Made by a program: the position numbers and the translations under genes. DNA of 64,000 bases, taken from Lingula anatina. Its lineage: Eukaryota > Brachiopoda > Lingulata > Lingulida > Lingulidae. Below are positions 24,064 to 36,097 of the stretch, one piece after another. The stretch is taken from positions 1,227,927 to 1,291,926 of the forward strand of contig NW_019775857.1 in assembly GCF_001039355.2 (NCBI RefSeq). The letters run 5' to 3'. Position 1 is the first letter of the stretch, and each line of letters starts with the position of its first letter. A model generated the notes under the pieces. That model saw only the letters and a list, made by a program, of their open reading frames with translations, made no database searches and had not been told where the DNA came from.

Positions 24064-25331
24064 CCCAGTCTAGGATTATCCGCACCAAAGGGACGGAGTG
24101 TACGGAAGTTATTGTTCTCTTACTAAAGGCGAGGCTTGTGGGGTTATACGGTACACACCCCCAAGGATTTGGATCAATGTACAGTACCCAGTGTCACCTC
24201 TGCTGAACACGACATCATATCTGTACACAACAGCAGCGACTTAAAGAAATTTGTATCGACGATTTTCAATATCAAAACCACTTTTACGTGCAATCCTGAT
24301 GAGGATATATGTACATAAAAGTAGACAGCAATAGATGTCTGTATAAGAACAATCATGTATATAAATTCTCGAACAAGAAATGCCGTCCCAAACTGAACTG
24401 AATCTATTGAAATAGAGTGACGGCTGGTGCCATAGGATCGAGTACACCTAGATAGGAATTTGAAATCTGGCTGTTGATATCTTTAAAATGACTTTTGATA
24501 ACCTACTGTAGTGACCACATACATATCTCAATTCAACACCCGTTGGCGCAGTCCATTTCAGATTAAACGACACAATTCAACATAACATAATAATGAATTA
24601 ACCGCATAATAACGAGTTAACATCTCGCGTTTTCCGCATCACAAGAATGTCATCCGCAAATTACGGGCACCCGTATTAAGGAACGCGTCCCCAATGTAAC
24701 TCGGCAACTGTAGATCACCGTAGCTAAGCAGCAAATGTCACATTAACACTTAAAAGTACAACAAATAAACAGGTATGATATTCCTACCAAACCGGGCTAT
24801 TAAGTCCATCAACATTTTATGAATGGGCACACCACGCTGCTTTGTCAAACTGTCCGTCAACGTTTATAAATGACCATGCATGTAACTTAGGACTGGTCAG
24901 TGACGTTTCAATGGTGATGCCCCCAAAAACGACTGCGAACTCACAGCACTGCTTCGATCACGTTCATTTAAGGCCAATCATATAAATCCCAAGGATAACA
25001 GTAACCGCCTTTTGTTTTATTAAAACCGAATTAATAAAATATAAATGTCACGACTGAAAGTCATGCTTAATATGCCTTTGGCTGAACAGTTAATTGTACT
25101 GTTTCACTGCGTAAATATCCTAACGGCTACGTTTTGAATCTATAATGCCGCCAAGTTATGATTGCAGAAATCCTAGCCGAATGCTTTTCCAACAATAATT
25201 TGCAGAATAAATCTCCTTTGCTTTGACCCGTCTCATTAAAGGCAGTTTGCACAGAATGTTTCAGCTGTTAAGAATTTAAGCACGGGGAATTTATGTTAAT
25301 AACACTACAATTAATTAATATCAGATTTCCA
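24064..25331. other. Non-coding stretch
   Basis: No gene, RNA or repeat element was recognised. Confidence 0.45.
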
Positions 25332-25416
25332 AGTTTACATTGACGGTCAAAAATGGTGGATGGATCAACAAAGATAATTTGGAAGACTGTCAGAAAATAT
25401 CTCTGGATCCTCCCCT
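25332..25416 (-). mobile_element. Truncated copy of the 33.6-kb hAT-like MITE
   Basis: Read on the minus strand, this matches 33602-33720 closely. It begins CAGGGGAGGATCCAGAG and continues through the TTTTCTGACAGTC, TTGTTGATCCATC and AATGTAAACTTG blocks. It lacks about 27 bases present in the other copy, and its far terminal repeat is missing, so it is a truncated insertion. Confidence 0.7.
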
Positions 25417-26275
25417 GAATATAGATACAATCAGCCTCAGATACTACCATTCCCCTACCTTTTTTGTCATGAACTTTAACAAGGAAAATGTCACAAATAT
25501 TATTATTTTAATCAATTGCGTGGAATTAACCCGCGTTTTTCTTTGTAATGGTGTTCCTAGAAATTGCCACTGTTATTAGACCCTTTATGCGTACCGTAAA
25601 TCTGTCTACGATATACCCATTGATACCTGTACAAGTGTAATGCAAGCAGTCCCATAAATTTGGCTATACTATATTGCAGGATTAGTACTACTGAAACAAT
25701 ACCGAATTACTTACTGCATTCCTCATCCCCCGCAATCACCGTGTAAAAAAATGCCTTGAACATACTTCTCGTTTCGTGGAAAGCAAGCGACTCTGTTTCA
25801 AGAAAATAGCTGGTATTATTGAAGTTGTGACAATACTATCTTCTGATATCAATTAAATTATCACAACACACGCAAATATGTGTCTTAATACTGTGGCATT
25901 ACGTGCGGTTAAATGTGTGGTGTCAAATTCAATTGGCTTCCTTCAATATCATGGCCACTTTCAAGGGAATTCCTTGGGTTATTGCCAGTTGTTGTTTGAC
26001 TGTCTACCAGTGGGCTGTAGAGACCACTGATTTGCGCCTCTCGTGCTGTGCAAAAATAGTTTGTTGTTTCATCAAGGCGACATACATGTACAAGAGAGTT
26101 TACAGCGGACGCTGAGGGTGATTTGGCAATAAGATTTTTAAAGACAGGGAAAATAAGAAGATCCATGTACATGTAGGTCGAGATGAAAATATGTATTTGA
26201 ATGCAGGTAATCACGCAGTAAGGAATAATGTGTCAAAACTGACAGAGAGACACTTATTAGGTAAAGGTATAGTTA

Positions 26276-26278
<3 letters not shown>
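25417..26278. other. Non-coding stretch
   Basis: Short overlapping frames on both strands (25903-26115 plus, 25909-26214 minus) show no domain or splice context. A cluster of ACATGTA-type motifs lies at about 26163-26180. Confidence 0.45.

Positions 26279-26344
<66 letters not shown>
26279..26344. repeat. Palindromic (CT)n-(GA)n microsatellite
   Basis: About fourteen CT units meet about eighteen GA units at a central CTCGAG. Because CT and GA runs are reverse complements, the block is a nearly perfect palindrome of more than 55 bases. It is also a homopurine/homopyrimidine tract, so cruciform or triplex structure is possible. Confidence 0.92.
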
Positions 26345-26349
<5 letters not shown>

Positions 26350-27539
26350 TACCAAGAGCAGTTGTACTTGAAAATTGCCCAAGAAGCTTTCGTATCAATA
26401 TTTAACGTCTCTGCACTCTAAAAAAGCACCATGAAATTATTTTTGGGAAAAGCGGAAAATATTTTTTTCTGACACGAATATGATATACATTACACGTGGA
26501 TCGATTTATAAATGAGTTACATGTACTGTAACTTATCCAAAATCTAAATGGGTTGGGTGGTTTATGATTATTACTTACTTTTGTCCACATATGCGTTAAA
26601 AGTGATCGTAAATACACATGTATAACGATTTCACCCACTACTCATAATATTTATCTTGTCATCTCGCTATAGAAAGAAGTTGTCAACATAACTTTACCAG
26701 ACGCATTTCTTTGAAAAATGTCTTTGAAACATCACGCAAGGAAATGCTTTATCGATTCATCAATAACATCCCATGTTTTTCTTACGCATCACCCTTTCCT
26801 GGATTGTATTCATCAATTTAAATAGGGTCGTCACCTGTAAATTCCTTAGAGAGAAGACACGTCAATTTCACAGATAGAAGGATCGTTTTATAAAAACGAA
26901 ATAGTGAAAGTGATGCTTCAGTCGGAAAGATGTTGTAAACGGGTATCATAAAGTGTCAGTCTGTGCGCAATTATTTATGTGTTTATTGTGATCATCACAC
27001 ACAGAGACGATTTGCTATAAGCAATACACAGTATTTGAAAATAAGGAAAAACAACGGTAATGATGGAAGCATATACATATCAACCTGCTAGTAGTCAGAC
27101 AGCTAAAAAGTTTAATACATTTTAACCGATTATACACCAAGCACAACATACACATAAGAAAGAGAACTCGTCTCCAGTCCCCCAGACGACAGACTTGGCC
27201 ATTTCAACGTCACCACCACCCAAAACGACATAAAAACGTCGAAATGACTGCGTCAAATTTATTTTATAATCCTGTTTTTTTTTCTTTCTATTGAGGTTTG
27301 TGTCCATTGATCTCATTCATACAGCCACGGAAAAGAAAAAGAAAAGATAAAAGAAAAGGAGAGAGAGAGAGAGAGAGAGAGCAAAAACTAATTCTAAACT
27401 TAAATTGACTATTTACCTTCTATGTTGCCCTTTGAATTTTCGCCTCTTTTGCCAGTAAACCAGGAATGTCAAGTGGACTGCACAGTGTATGACACAGATA
27501 CACGAAATGGGATGTTTTACATGTGTTACTCAGTACCTA
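26345..27539. other. Non-coding stretch with a GA microsatellite
   Basis: A GA array lies at about 27359-27381, preceded by an A-rich AAAAG tract. No gene was recognised. Confidence 0.5.
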
Positions 27540-27545
27540 TTTATT
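27540..27545 (-). promoter_or_regulatory. Candidate polyadenylation signal AATAAA
   Basis: A minus-strand AATAAA lies 63 bases beyond the TAG stop of the candidate terminal exon at 27608-27713. This is a normal place for a poly-A signal after a short 3' UTR. The motif is common in AT-rich DNA, so its weight comes from position. Confidence 0.35.
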
Positions 27546-27607
27546 TCAGTACAAAGCATAAATAAATCAAGCTACCAGTGGCGACTGTCAACCTTGCTGA
27601 TGCCGTA

Positions 27608-27713
27608 CTACGTCAACCGTATCCGACTGTCAACTTCTTCATCTATAGAGACGGACGACGGGGTAAGAGATGACTTAATCGTACCTTGGCTCTCCGCGAT
27701 AGAGCTGTCATCA
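27608..27713 (-). CDS. Candidate terminal exon with Ser/Asp-rich C-terminus
   Basis: After an AG acceptor (CATTAG) one base plus 34 codons read DDSSIAESQGTIKSSLTPSS then VSIDEEVDSRIRLT and stop (TAG at 27608-27610). The acidic, Ser/Thr-rich peptide looks like a cytoplasmic tail or phosphorylated linker. About half of third positions are G or C. An AATAAA follows 63 bases past the stop. The leading single base joins in phase with the two bases left by the exon at 29999-30069. The acceptor's pyrimidine tract is only moderate. No family is recognised, and overlapping plus-strand frames cannot be excluded. Confidence 0.4.
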
Positions 27714-29348
27714 CTAATGATCACAGATAGAGGCGCTCATGCTTTTATGTTTTCACATTTCTTTCTATCCCATCGAATACTGAGATAAATCAATAAATGA
27801 GAGAAACAGGATATATAGCCGTATATATAGCTCTACAATGATAAAAAAGTTTAATTTTTACAGCAAAATATGGGGATTATCTTATTTGGATCGCACTGCT
27901 AGATCAGTTTTAGTACCGTAGTCTCTATCGTGATCTTGATCTTGCTGAAGGTGCAGTCCAGCGTTGATACAAGGAAAAAATCAAGAGTTTGGGCGGAAGA
28001 AGTGACCCTGCACTTCACAGATATGACTAACTTTAAGGAAATGTTGCCAGATAGGCTTCAGTCACTTTCTAGTAAATAGCACGGGTCATGATGCTGCTAT
28101 CACCATGTTACAGTTAACTCTGTCTATAAAAGCCAAACGCTTGCCTGACTAAATCATTAAAATAAAACTTAAATTGTTAAATGACAGTAGATAGGACTTT
28201 GATAGGCAACCCCAACCAGATGTTTAGTCAAGACCCGGGAACCAGGACGGATGTACTGTAGATATGAAAAGATAGGCGACAAAAATAGGAAAAGAAAAAG
28301 ACAAGTCACAAAATCAGGTTATATAACATAGTTACATAGATAGCTCCCACCTCCATGCCCGTCTATTATAGAAATCTCGTAGCAGTGTTCTTCCGTTCTG
28401 AGTAAGAGAATTATATAAGTGTATGGTGTCTCAACCGCAGTGATAAACACTCGGGGCTTATATCCGCCTTGAGAGGACAGTTGGTAAAAAAAATAATTAT
28501 AACGTGACAGCCTGAATGCACAGTAAAAAAGAAAGGGTAATAATTCGCAGCAAATGTCCTTTTCCGTAAGACATCATTTGTATGTGTAACCAGTATCCTT
28601 TCTTTTTTTCATCTTTTGTAAATGATGAACAAAAGGAGACAATTGCAAGGCTTACCACTGCTGAAGGGATTGTAAGGTCGTCAGAATGCTGGTTAAAAGA
28701 CGAAGACCCTCCCTTATATTTATGGACAAAAGTAAAACTATCTGCTGTTTCATTTTATCTTTCACAATGTAATAGTTGCAGATTCTTGTCTGCTTGATTG
28801 CCAGTCCCTTTTATGGATGGTAAATGAACATGAAGAAAGTAATAGGAATGATATGAGAAATCTTGAAACATGACCTTCAGTCGTCCCCAGTCGGTCGTTT
28901 GTCTAGCACAAAGGAGGGGAAAAAGAAAGATAACTTAGCGTGTTTACTTGCTATCTTGAAAGTATCATGGCGGGGTAGTTTTCATCTCAGCAGGTTTATA
29001 TTGCTACCTGACAAACTAACACGCAGTGTGTATTATATTTGCCATATGAGGTAAAAAGAAGGAAAAAACTACGAATTATATCTATGACACTAACAGTGTG
29101 GTATACATGTAAGATACGATACACAGTTAATGTGACTTTAATCGGATGTACGAGAAGAATGTCCTTTTTGACAAAAGAATAATAATCGGTAATCCCCAAT
29201 TAACCCTACTACCTACAGGTACCAATCAAATGATCGATGAATATTTATACACGGTTAACATAATGAATTAAAAAACTCACCATATCCTTTGGGTGTATGT
29301 TATACCGTACCTCCCCACATCTAAATCATTTTTGTTCTTTTGAATTTT

Positions 29349-29351
<3 letters not shown>
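27714..29351. other. Probable intron of the minus-strand candidate gene
   Basis: If the exons at 27608-27713 and 29999-30069 belong together, this lies in an intron of about 2.3 kb. A possible extra minus-strand exon at about 29283-29324 has a good donor (ATATG then GTGAGT) and an ATTTAG acceptor with a frame reading CGEVRYNIHPKDM. Its phase fits the exon upstream but not the terminal exon. No other gene was seen. Confidence 0.3.

Positions 29352-29418
<67 letters not shown>
29352..29418. repeat. TA dinucleotide microsatellite
   Basis: An uninterrupted alternating AT tract of about 67 bases, self-complementary and unstable in length. The YI-repeat peptide on the minus strand is its translation. 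Confidence 0.95.
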
Positions 29419-29421
<3 letters not shown>

Positions 29422-29756
29422 GAGTTTGTCTGTCATATGTATATAAATGAAGGAAGGGATTTTTATTAAGCATCAAAGAAATGATAAATTCTAGCAAACC
29501 ATTGGTTAATTTGTCAGAAAACAAATCAGATATTTGTATACTGTCTGTTGAATAACTTACATCATGTATGTGCCATGCCAACGTACTACGCATGATCGCT
29601 GTAATCATAAAATACTGAAGGATATCAGGCTGAAATATGATGGTGGTTATTATCATTTATTACGAGCAGGTTTATCATATGTAACTTACATTGGTAAGTT
29701 AAAGGTCATTCCATAACTACTCACATGCGTTAATACCTTTTTAAATTTCGTCCATA

Positions 29757-29782
29757 AGAGAGAGAGAGAGAGAGAGAGAGAG
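29757..29782. repeat. GA dinucleotide microsatellite
   Basis: An uninterrupted AG array of 26 bases. Confidence 0.95.
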
Positions 29783-29998
29783 GCTAGGATGTACCGTACC
29801 AGTAGGACACTGACAGGCATCAATAGGCAGGTAGACACACAGGAAAACAGACAACAAAACACACTATAAAACATGCACGACATTAGTAAGAAAGAGGGGC
29901 AAGATAAAAGAAGAGCAAAAAGACAATAAAGTCGGGGCCGAGCCTCTCAATAACCTGAAAGGAGTTCTGAAGGATGGTAGGTACGGTATAACGTTAAC

Positions 29999-30069
29999 CT
30001 TTCTGAATAGCCATACAGGTTTCCCAGGTCGTAGTCACTGATGGCAGACAGGTCAGAGAACACATTCAC
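29999..30069 (-). CDS. Candidate coding exon of an unrecognised gene
   Basis: This is the most coding-like segment outside the receptor gene. One frame only is open, reading VNVFSDLSAISDYDLGNLYG then YSE plus two bases, with about 60 percent G or C at third positions. It lies between an AG acceptor (GTCACTCCAG) and a donor (GAAAG then GTTAAC). The same frame is open upstream through GKLSLQ, so the acceptor could lie earlier. It also stays open downstream for 17 more codons to a TGA, so it could instead be a last exon. If the donor is used, the phase joins the candidate terminal exon at 27608-27713. No domain is recognised. Confidence 0.45.
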
Positions 30070-30201
30070 CTGGAGTGACAGTTTGCCTTTGTGGTGAACA
30101 AATGCACATTTTAAGTACCAATTTCAAAACATTTAGCCATGTCTATTTTAGAACGTGTGACTTCAGTAACATGACATTGCAATAAATCCAATGCTTCTTA
30201 C

Positions 30202-30240
30202 CTGGTAGATACTCGAATCCTGGACATTAATATATGTATA
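30202..30240 (-). CDS. Candidate 39-base exon upstream of 29999-30069
   Basis: A strong donor (TACCAG then GTAAGA) follows 13 open codons reading YTYINVQDSSIYQ. The acceptor is CTTACAG, with a weak pyrimidine tract. The end phase (0) matches the start of the exon at 29999-30069 across a 132-base intron. Confidence 0.3.
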
Positions 30241-30431
30241 CTGTAAGTCTTGTGGCCAATAAATCCTCAAAATTCACAAAATCACACTATCAGTTTCGAT
30301 TGGAAATTACCACATTCTACTGTCTACAGCTGATGATACATATTCCAAGGTTAAACCTTAATCAGATAACTGCTCTCAAGCCAGAAGATCCTCACTGTAC
30401 ATCTAGGACGCGTAATTAACGCAGGAGCTAC

Positions 30432-30520
30432 CTGTATTTCACGCCGGTGTTCAACAGTACGCCAGCTGCCTTTGAATGTATCGCGCCCTGTTTCCTCTTA
30501 ACATATACCTTGACTGGCAT
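30432..30520 (-). CDS. Candidate exon or short ORF, unrecognised
   Basis: From ATG at 30518-30520 the frame reads MPVKVYVKRKQGAIHSKAAG then VLLNTGVKY plus two bases, up to a donor-like ATACAG then GTAGCT. Without splicing it would stop one codon later. The composition is basic and protein-like. The end phase (2) does not match the exon candidate at 30202-30240, so its place in a gene model is unresolved. It could also be an internal exon with an acceptor after GCCAG. Confidence 0.25.
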
Positions 30521-31385
30521 ATTATTGGGTCATTGTACATCTTTTCATGACAATAGCTATCTTTGCTTTACCAACTCGAAAGTAATATTTTTAGTCCTGT
30601 TTTTCTTTTAATAAAGTGATTTATTGACTGAACTTACTCATATAATGTAGAGGGAATTTGTAAACAAGTCCTGATGTGTAATACAAGGAGTGGAGAGGCG
30701 GACAAATATTAATGTCAAATATTTAAAGATGATTTCGTGCTGTATGCAGAGTTTGACATACACGTATACATCTATTTATTTATCCCTTTCAAGTAGTAGA
30801 TATTCCCTTTATTTATAGTAACATACGTAACAATTCAAAAAAGTCGTGTTTACGCGTTGCACACCAACCTGTTTTCACCCGCATATTAGTTTATCTTGAG
30901 CTCAATTTGGGATAAATCCATTTTTTACAAGATACTAAGAAAAAGGAACTAAAATGAAAACCCGGGAATTCCCTTCAAAACCACCGGTTAAAAGTATGCT
31001 ACAAGATGATTGCTCTGCCCGTGAAAAGGTCAAATAACACTAAGAGGTGTTTTTAACACTTAGTCTATTAATTCCTGCAGTAAACGTTTGTTCCTGTTAT
31101 ATTAGTACAAATATCTGATACAGATACCAGTTGCTAACTACGTAAACAAATGCATTCTCCGTTACAAGGAGGAGAGCTAATTCTATCTAAAACCTACTAA
31201 CAGGCCCTCCCATTTTGCCAGATAGCAATCATCACCCATTAATATAAGACTTGTGTGGTGTAGATGCACAGAGCCGATAGAGCTAGTTTATTTGATTGGA
31301 TATAGTGATATGTCTTAAAAGCTCATAAAGACAGCCAAGTGGAAGAAAGCAACAGTCTAAGTATTCCGTTTGCACATATTGTACA
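30521..31385. other. Non-coding stretch
   Basis: No gene, RNA gene or repeat was recognised. Confidence 0.45.
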
Positions 31386-31390
31386 GCGTG

Positions 31391-31470
31391 AAAGGCGACA
31401 GCAGGGTTTGAACTCCCGAACTTTTAAGTCACGAGTGTACTGCGCTGCAAGTCAACGGGTTGAAGGTTAA
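31391..31470 (-). mobile_element. Possible tRNA-derived SINE fragment
   Basis: On the minus strand a box-A-like TTGCAGCGCAGTA is followed about 30 bases later by a box-B-like GAGTTCAAACCC. This is the spacing of an internal Pol III promoter in tRNA-derived SINEs. The stems of a functional tRNA do not pair, so this is not a tRNA gene. Confidence 0.35.
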
Positions 31471-32210
31471 ATCATTTTTGCCAACACAAACAGCATGAGA
31501 ACAGTGTGGGTCACGCTATGACTTCCTTGTGGATTCGACAATGAGTGATAGGTATACAAATTTATGTCGATTCAGCAATAGCACATGGGATTATTTCGGT
31601 GGGATTTCAATTGCACTGAATCCGCTTTTCCCTGGCGCTTGGAAAAAAGTGGACCGTACAGCTGTCCTGGATGTGATGTTTTGAATTGTGATAGAGATGC
31701 TTGGCTACGCTATTATGTCGTCGTTTTGATCGGTAGTTTTGATTCTTAACTGTAGTACATTTTAGCTTTCGATACCACTCTTGTTTTGAACAATATCACC
31801 CAAAAAGGAAGTCATTCCTTATAGATACAAACGATGCGAGGTTTAAAGTTAAAAGACAACCTACAAATACTAGAAAAACTCTCTGAGCATATTAATTATT
31901 CTAATGAGTGACATTATCCGATTAAATTATTATTCCACCTAGCAAGTATGATAAATTTTAACTGGTGGATCCTTAAACTCTCATAAAAACGAGCATAAGC
32001 TGGAAAAAACAAAACAAAAAAACTCGGCAACAACATTCTGAGATAACAAACGGCGCCGATCAAAACATCCTACTCGTTAAAAGGAGACAAACTTCTCACA
32101 GAAAATACAAATACTTAATCGATGCAATGCAAATATCGGAAAATTCCTATTTTGCAATTCTTTATTCGTTAAATTCAAGAAAAACTACATGCAATTATAC
32201 TTGGGGATAA
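31471..32210. other. Non-coding stretch
   Basis: No feature was recognised. Confidence 0.45.
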
Positions 32211-32241
32211 CCCTAGCGAGATGTTTATCGCTCGCTAAGGG
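32211..32241. repeat. Imperfect 10-bp hairpin
   Basis: CCCTAGCGAG (32211-32220) pairs with CTCGCTAAGGG (32231-32241) with one bulged base. It overlaps the stop codon of the small minus-strand frame at 32225-32461. Confidence 0.6.
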
Positions 32242-32461
32242 AAACGAGCCCGTCAAGAAGTCCTTTATCTCTGGCAAAATTGAATCTGGCTCCTAGGGGT
32301 TTTGTTAGGTCAACTCTCTGTTTCAGTCTGTGATTTGATGGATAAGCTGACAAAGAAATCAATTTGATATCATTTCGGATACGATGTAAGCATCTCCCAT
32401 GAAGACAGCTTGGAGATGTAGAGGGGAGGGGGGGCATGAGTTCTTCCGGTATCTCCGCCAT
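32225..32461 (-). CDS. Hypothetical 78-residue protein or first exon
   Basis: The ATG sits in a very good start context (A at -3, G at +4, AATATGGCGG). The frame begins MAEIPEELMPPLPSTSPSC and runs 78 residues to a TAA. The N-terminal half is acidic and proline-rich; the rest is basic (RIRNDIK, NHRLKQR). No domain, signal peptide or membrane segment is apparent. No convincing splice donor lies inside, so if it is a first exon the donor is unclear. It has the same orientation as the exon candidates at 27.6-30.5 kb, which it could precede. Confidence 0.3.
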   Translation of the reverse strand: MAEIPEELMPPLPSTSPSCLHGRCLHRIRNDIKLISLSAYPSNHRLKQRVDLTKPLGARFNFARDKGLLDGLVSLSER

Positions 32462-33601
32462 ATTGAGCAATAACTACAAAATATATTCTCAACAGAGTTG
32501 TTTTAGGTAAACTTGTAATACGGCACGAAACTGTTTGGTTGGATTTGTTGCATGCAATTGGTAGTCATCTGTGATGAGCATTTTTCAATGTTTACGCACT
32601 GAAGCCTTTCACGCCACGTTTTATTTTCGCACAGTTAACACTTAGCGTGCCAAATCGATGAATCATTTGTAGAAAGAAGCTTTTCAGACTTTTTTCTCGA
32701 AAATTCAAATACTGGTATCAAAATAAACATTACGACTGAACATTATCGATTCAATGCATTATATAAATCTCACAGAAAGCAAGTTGACTGAGTTGAGGCC
32801 ATGAAAATAATGTTGTTTTACATGCAAGACCTTTGGTGGGAAATATAAAGTGAAAACAAGTCTCAAATTATACTTTTAGCCTTATTTTTAAAACTTGCAG
32901 GAACTAGCTTAGGTACCTGCATTAACACTTTGCTGACTCGTATTCAACAAAATCACCCCTGTAGTCAAGCTTTGTTCTGCAACGGAAAGATGAAAATTGT
33001 ATTTCTTCGTTATTTCTTCTCGTGTTTGCGTTCAATCAAAACCGGATCACAAAAGGATTCAATTCTGATGTGTTCGCTTAACACTAATCAATATCACGCA
33101 CTGTGACTAAGTCACAAAAAGAGAAACATTATTTGGTTTTACCTATCATTTTAATGAATAGAAACGCGGAATCCAATATTCATTTGATAGCCAGAGAGGG
33201 CAGTAATTGAGTTTATAATGGGTAGGCAACGGTTGTTTTACACGCTCGGTACTCATCAATCACAAAACCCAATCACAGCATTTGTGTATATTCACTGCGG
33301 AATTTATCGAAGTCCTTTAGGGTCTGGATATGAATACCATGCAGGTTGAGCGTGTAATGCCTAAACACATATACCCACTTTTCCATAGCATATTTCTCTA
33401 TCCTTTAGTGCATTTATATAAGACGTTCATTTTTCGGGAGTCTCCATCCTTTTCTTGCAAATTGACTCTATCTTACCTAGATTATAAACAGATATAGTAT
33501 TGCAAATGTTTTCTATTTTCTCAAAAGCTCCACTAAAGCTCTTTTGCACAAAATTCTTTTTCACTCTTTAATTACGACACGTAGAACTACCCTATTCTTT
33601 T
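32462..33601. other. Non-coding stretch
   Basis: No feature was recognised. Confidence 0.45.
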
Positions 33602-33769
33602 CAGGGGCGGATCCAGAGATATTTTCTGACAGTCATCCAAATTATCTTTGTTGATCCATCTTCCATTTTTGACCGTCTTCCGACAGAAAAAATTGGATAC
33701 CCGTCAATGTAAACTTGAAAATCTGGCCGTCTTCTAGAAGACCCAGAAGACGGCCTAAATCCGCCCTTG
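33602..33769 (+). mobile_element. hAT-like MITE with CAGGGGCGGAT terminal repeats
   Basis: The element starts CAGGGGCGGATCCAGAG and ends CCTAAATCCGCCCTTG, imperfect terminal inverted repeats of about 15 bases. The CAGGGGCGGA start is of the hAT type. Internally it has a perfect 11-bp inverted repeat (33725-33735 with 33745-33755, arms GGCCGTCTTCT). There is no coding capacity. The 8-base flanks are T-rich and similar but not identical, so the target-site duplication is uncertain. A truncated, inverted relative lies at 25332-25416. Confidence 0.7.
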
Positions 33770-36095
33770 CTTTTTTCTGAAGTAAGATCATGTCTCTGCG
33801 ATACTCACTAAAAAGACCGCACAATAAAAAAATTCTTGCAACCAGGGTGGTAACAAGCTTATTGGTTAATTCTCAAATGACAGAAAGGTGTACATATCCA
33901 ATTTTAAAGCACACTCAATCTTTCGGTATTCAGTTGTCTTCCTTGATATTAGTAATGTTTTCGGCAAGTAAGTCACATTGTCCTACTACTTATTACAGCA
34001 TCCCAAAAAAGAGGTAGGTCACTTACTCTGTTTTTATATCAGTGCCGTGTTGTAATACAATTTCAAGAAATTAGACAAGGGCCACTTGATACGCCAGCAC
34101 AGGTAGGGTTTTCGCCAATAATTTTACTTGGTGCGTACTCTGAATGTCCCTAAACCATTTTCATGGAGTAACCATATTTCTCGCCACACCTCCCCTTCAT
34201 AAAAGCTAGATACCCCCTCGTGTAATACTGGATAAGGATCTCAGTGCTCCGCAAAGAAGCTTTGCCCTTAGAGCTTCAATATATTTTAGCTAATGATGGC
34301 CGTCTTTGAGCAAGCAGTTCCTGCCTATGGAAGTGGTGGCATATACTGTTGACTTTATTTCCGTCCTCTAGGGAACATATGTCATCATACCTGAGTGACA
34401 ACACTGAACTGTATTATTTCTCTATTAAGCTGATTAGTTCCATTAAAACCAATTACGATATATTTTATTATGATTGAAAGTACGGATAAAGTTAATGGCT
34501 TCCTTGTTGCTCTGTTGTTCAGTCGAATATTAAAGCGCATTGTATTTTGTAAAGACTGGGAAATTTTCTGAAAGGCTCCCTGTTGAGAAAGCATGCATAC
34601 AATTCTAAAGACAAATGCTGCAGTGCGGTTGCATAACAAAGCATCAGATTGCGCTTTGCGAACAATGGCGTTTCACCTTTACACACCGAAAACCAGGGCA
34701 ATGGAACTGCAGGAAAATACTGCCAGACAAAATCCTCACAGAAAAGAATGAGATAGATCATTCACCGAGTAGAGGGAAATCCAAAAGTCTTAAGTCAGGG
34801 TAAAAATCTATATATATTTAGATTTAACCGATAAGATAAAAGCACATGTATCTGGAAAACTGCTGAATCGAAAAGTATGGCTATACATATTTGAAAGAAC
34901 TTTACGTTGAAGACAAGGGCCTTGTACCCACACCCTGCAATCTCTGGGATGATCAAAGATTATCTACAAAATGAACTTGATCAATAATTTCCTAATGAGA
35001 ATGCAGAACATGCCATGCCACACATGAATTTTAAACTGTTTTCCGATCAAACTCCAACAGATTCCCATATGAGTTATAGACCAAGTGGAATGTACGTTAA
35101 TAAAATTATGGAACAAGACAACCCACGGTACATTTATCAAGCAACAAGACGCATGCATATCTTTTTGCGCTGTACAAGTCTCTGTCATTTTATATTAAAC
35201 AAACTAATCCACATTTAAAAAAGGGCACGTTTTAAGGCTGTGACTTATGTATTTTTTTCATTTTGTGACACAGTTGTTGATGGATGGGAACTATTTAAAC
35301 ATGAATCGATGCTGTCAATGAGAGGCAGGCTCATCATCATGATATTCTTCAAAAATTTTTTTCTTTTGAATTCGAATTGAGTGGAAAAGTGAAACAGCAC
35401 CTTTGACCATTAACATATTGGAAGAATAATTGTATGTTGATCTGAAATTAAACCGACTCAAAATCTTAGCTGCCGAATCCGGGTATATTATTAAAATGAG
35501 ATTCAAATTTTTCATTATAAAAGAATAACAAATTAAAAAAATAATTTTCGGCGTCTCCAATCATATCCACTAGACCTATCTAACGAAAAGCGATACTTTC
35601 AAAATGTCCGCCAAAGGCACAGAAAAATCCGGAGTTAGGGGCAGTTTTATTTACAACGCCCCGAAAAAAGAGAGCTAGTCGAGGGGTTTGATTGAACCAG
35701 AGCACACTGCTACCTCAGCCAAAGGACCAGTCATATGTTTGTCAGTCTGACTGGTCGTCTAGCCGTTTGAACGGCTGTCTGTGTGTCTGTCTGTTTGGTT
35801 GGTTGCCCGGTTGTCTGTATGGTTGCCATTATGGCTTTCTGTCTCTCCGCCTGCCTTATGTTTTGACAGTTTTTATCGTTGGCTGGCTTGTCGCCTTGTT
35901 GCTTACTAATATATGCAGCAGCGAGGCTCGAGAAGCAAAGAACAAATAATGTTTTAACTTAGATTAGTTTAGAATACTGGCAGTTGTATGACAGGCGCAG
36001 GCGAACGAGTCGATTTTGCGAATGGGCCTATATATAATGGGATTTAACTGCCCTAAATTTCGTTTATCCAGTGACCATACTGATCTGCATTAATA
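33770..36095. other. Non-coding stretch with a degenerate TCTG/GGTTG tract
   Basis: No gene was supported. Region about 35755-35870 is a degenerate array of TGTCTG and GGTTG-like units that gives a Cys/Leu/Val-rich peptide on translation. Other frames are background. Confidence 0.45.
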
Positions 36096-36097
36096 CA

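Noticed and set aside
26191-26421. 76-codon frame with Ser-Leu and Glu-Arg runs
   Set aside because: It is the translation of the CT/GA microsatellite.
31391-31470. Functional tRNA gene
   Set aside because: Box A- and B-like motifs are present, but acceptor and T stems do not pair, so a SINE fragment is more likely.
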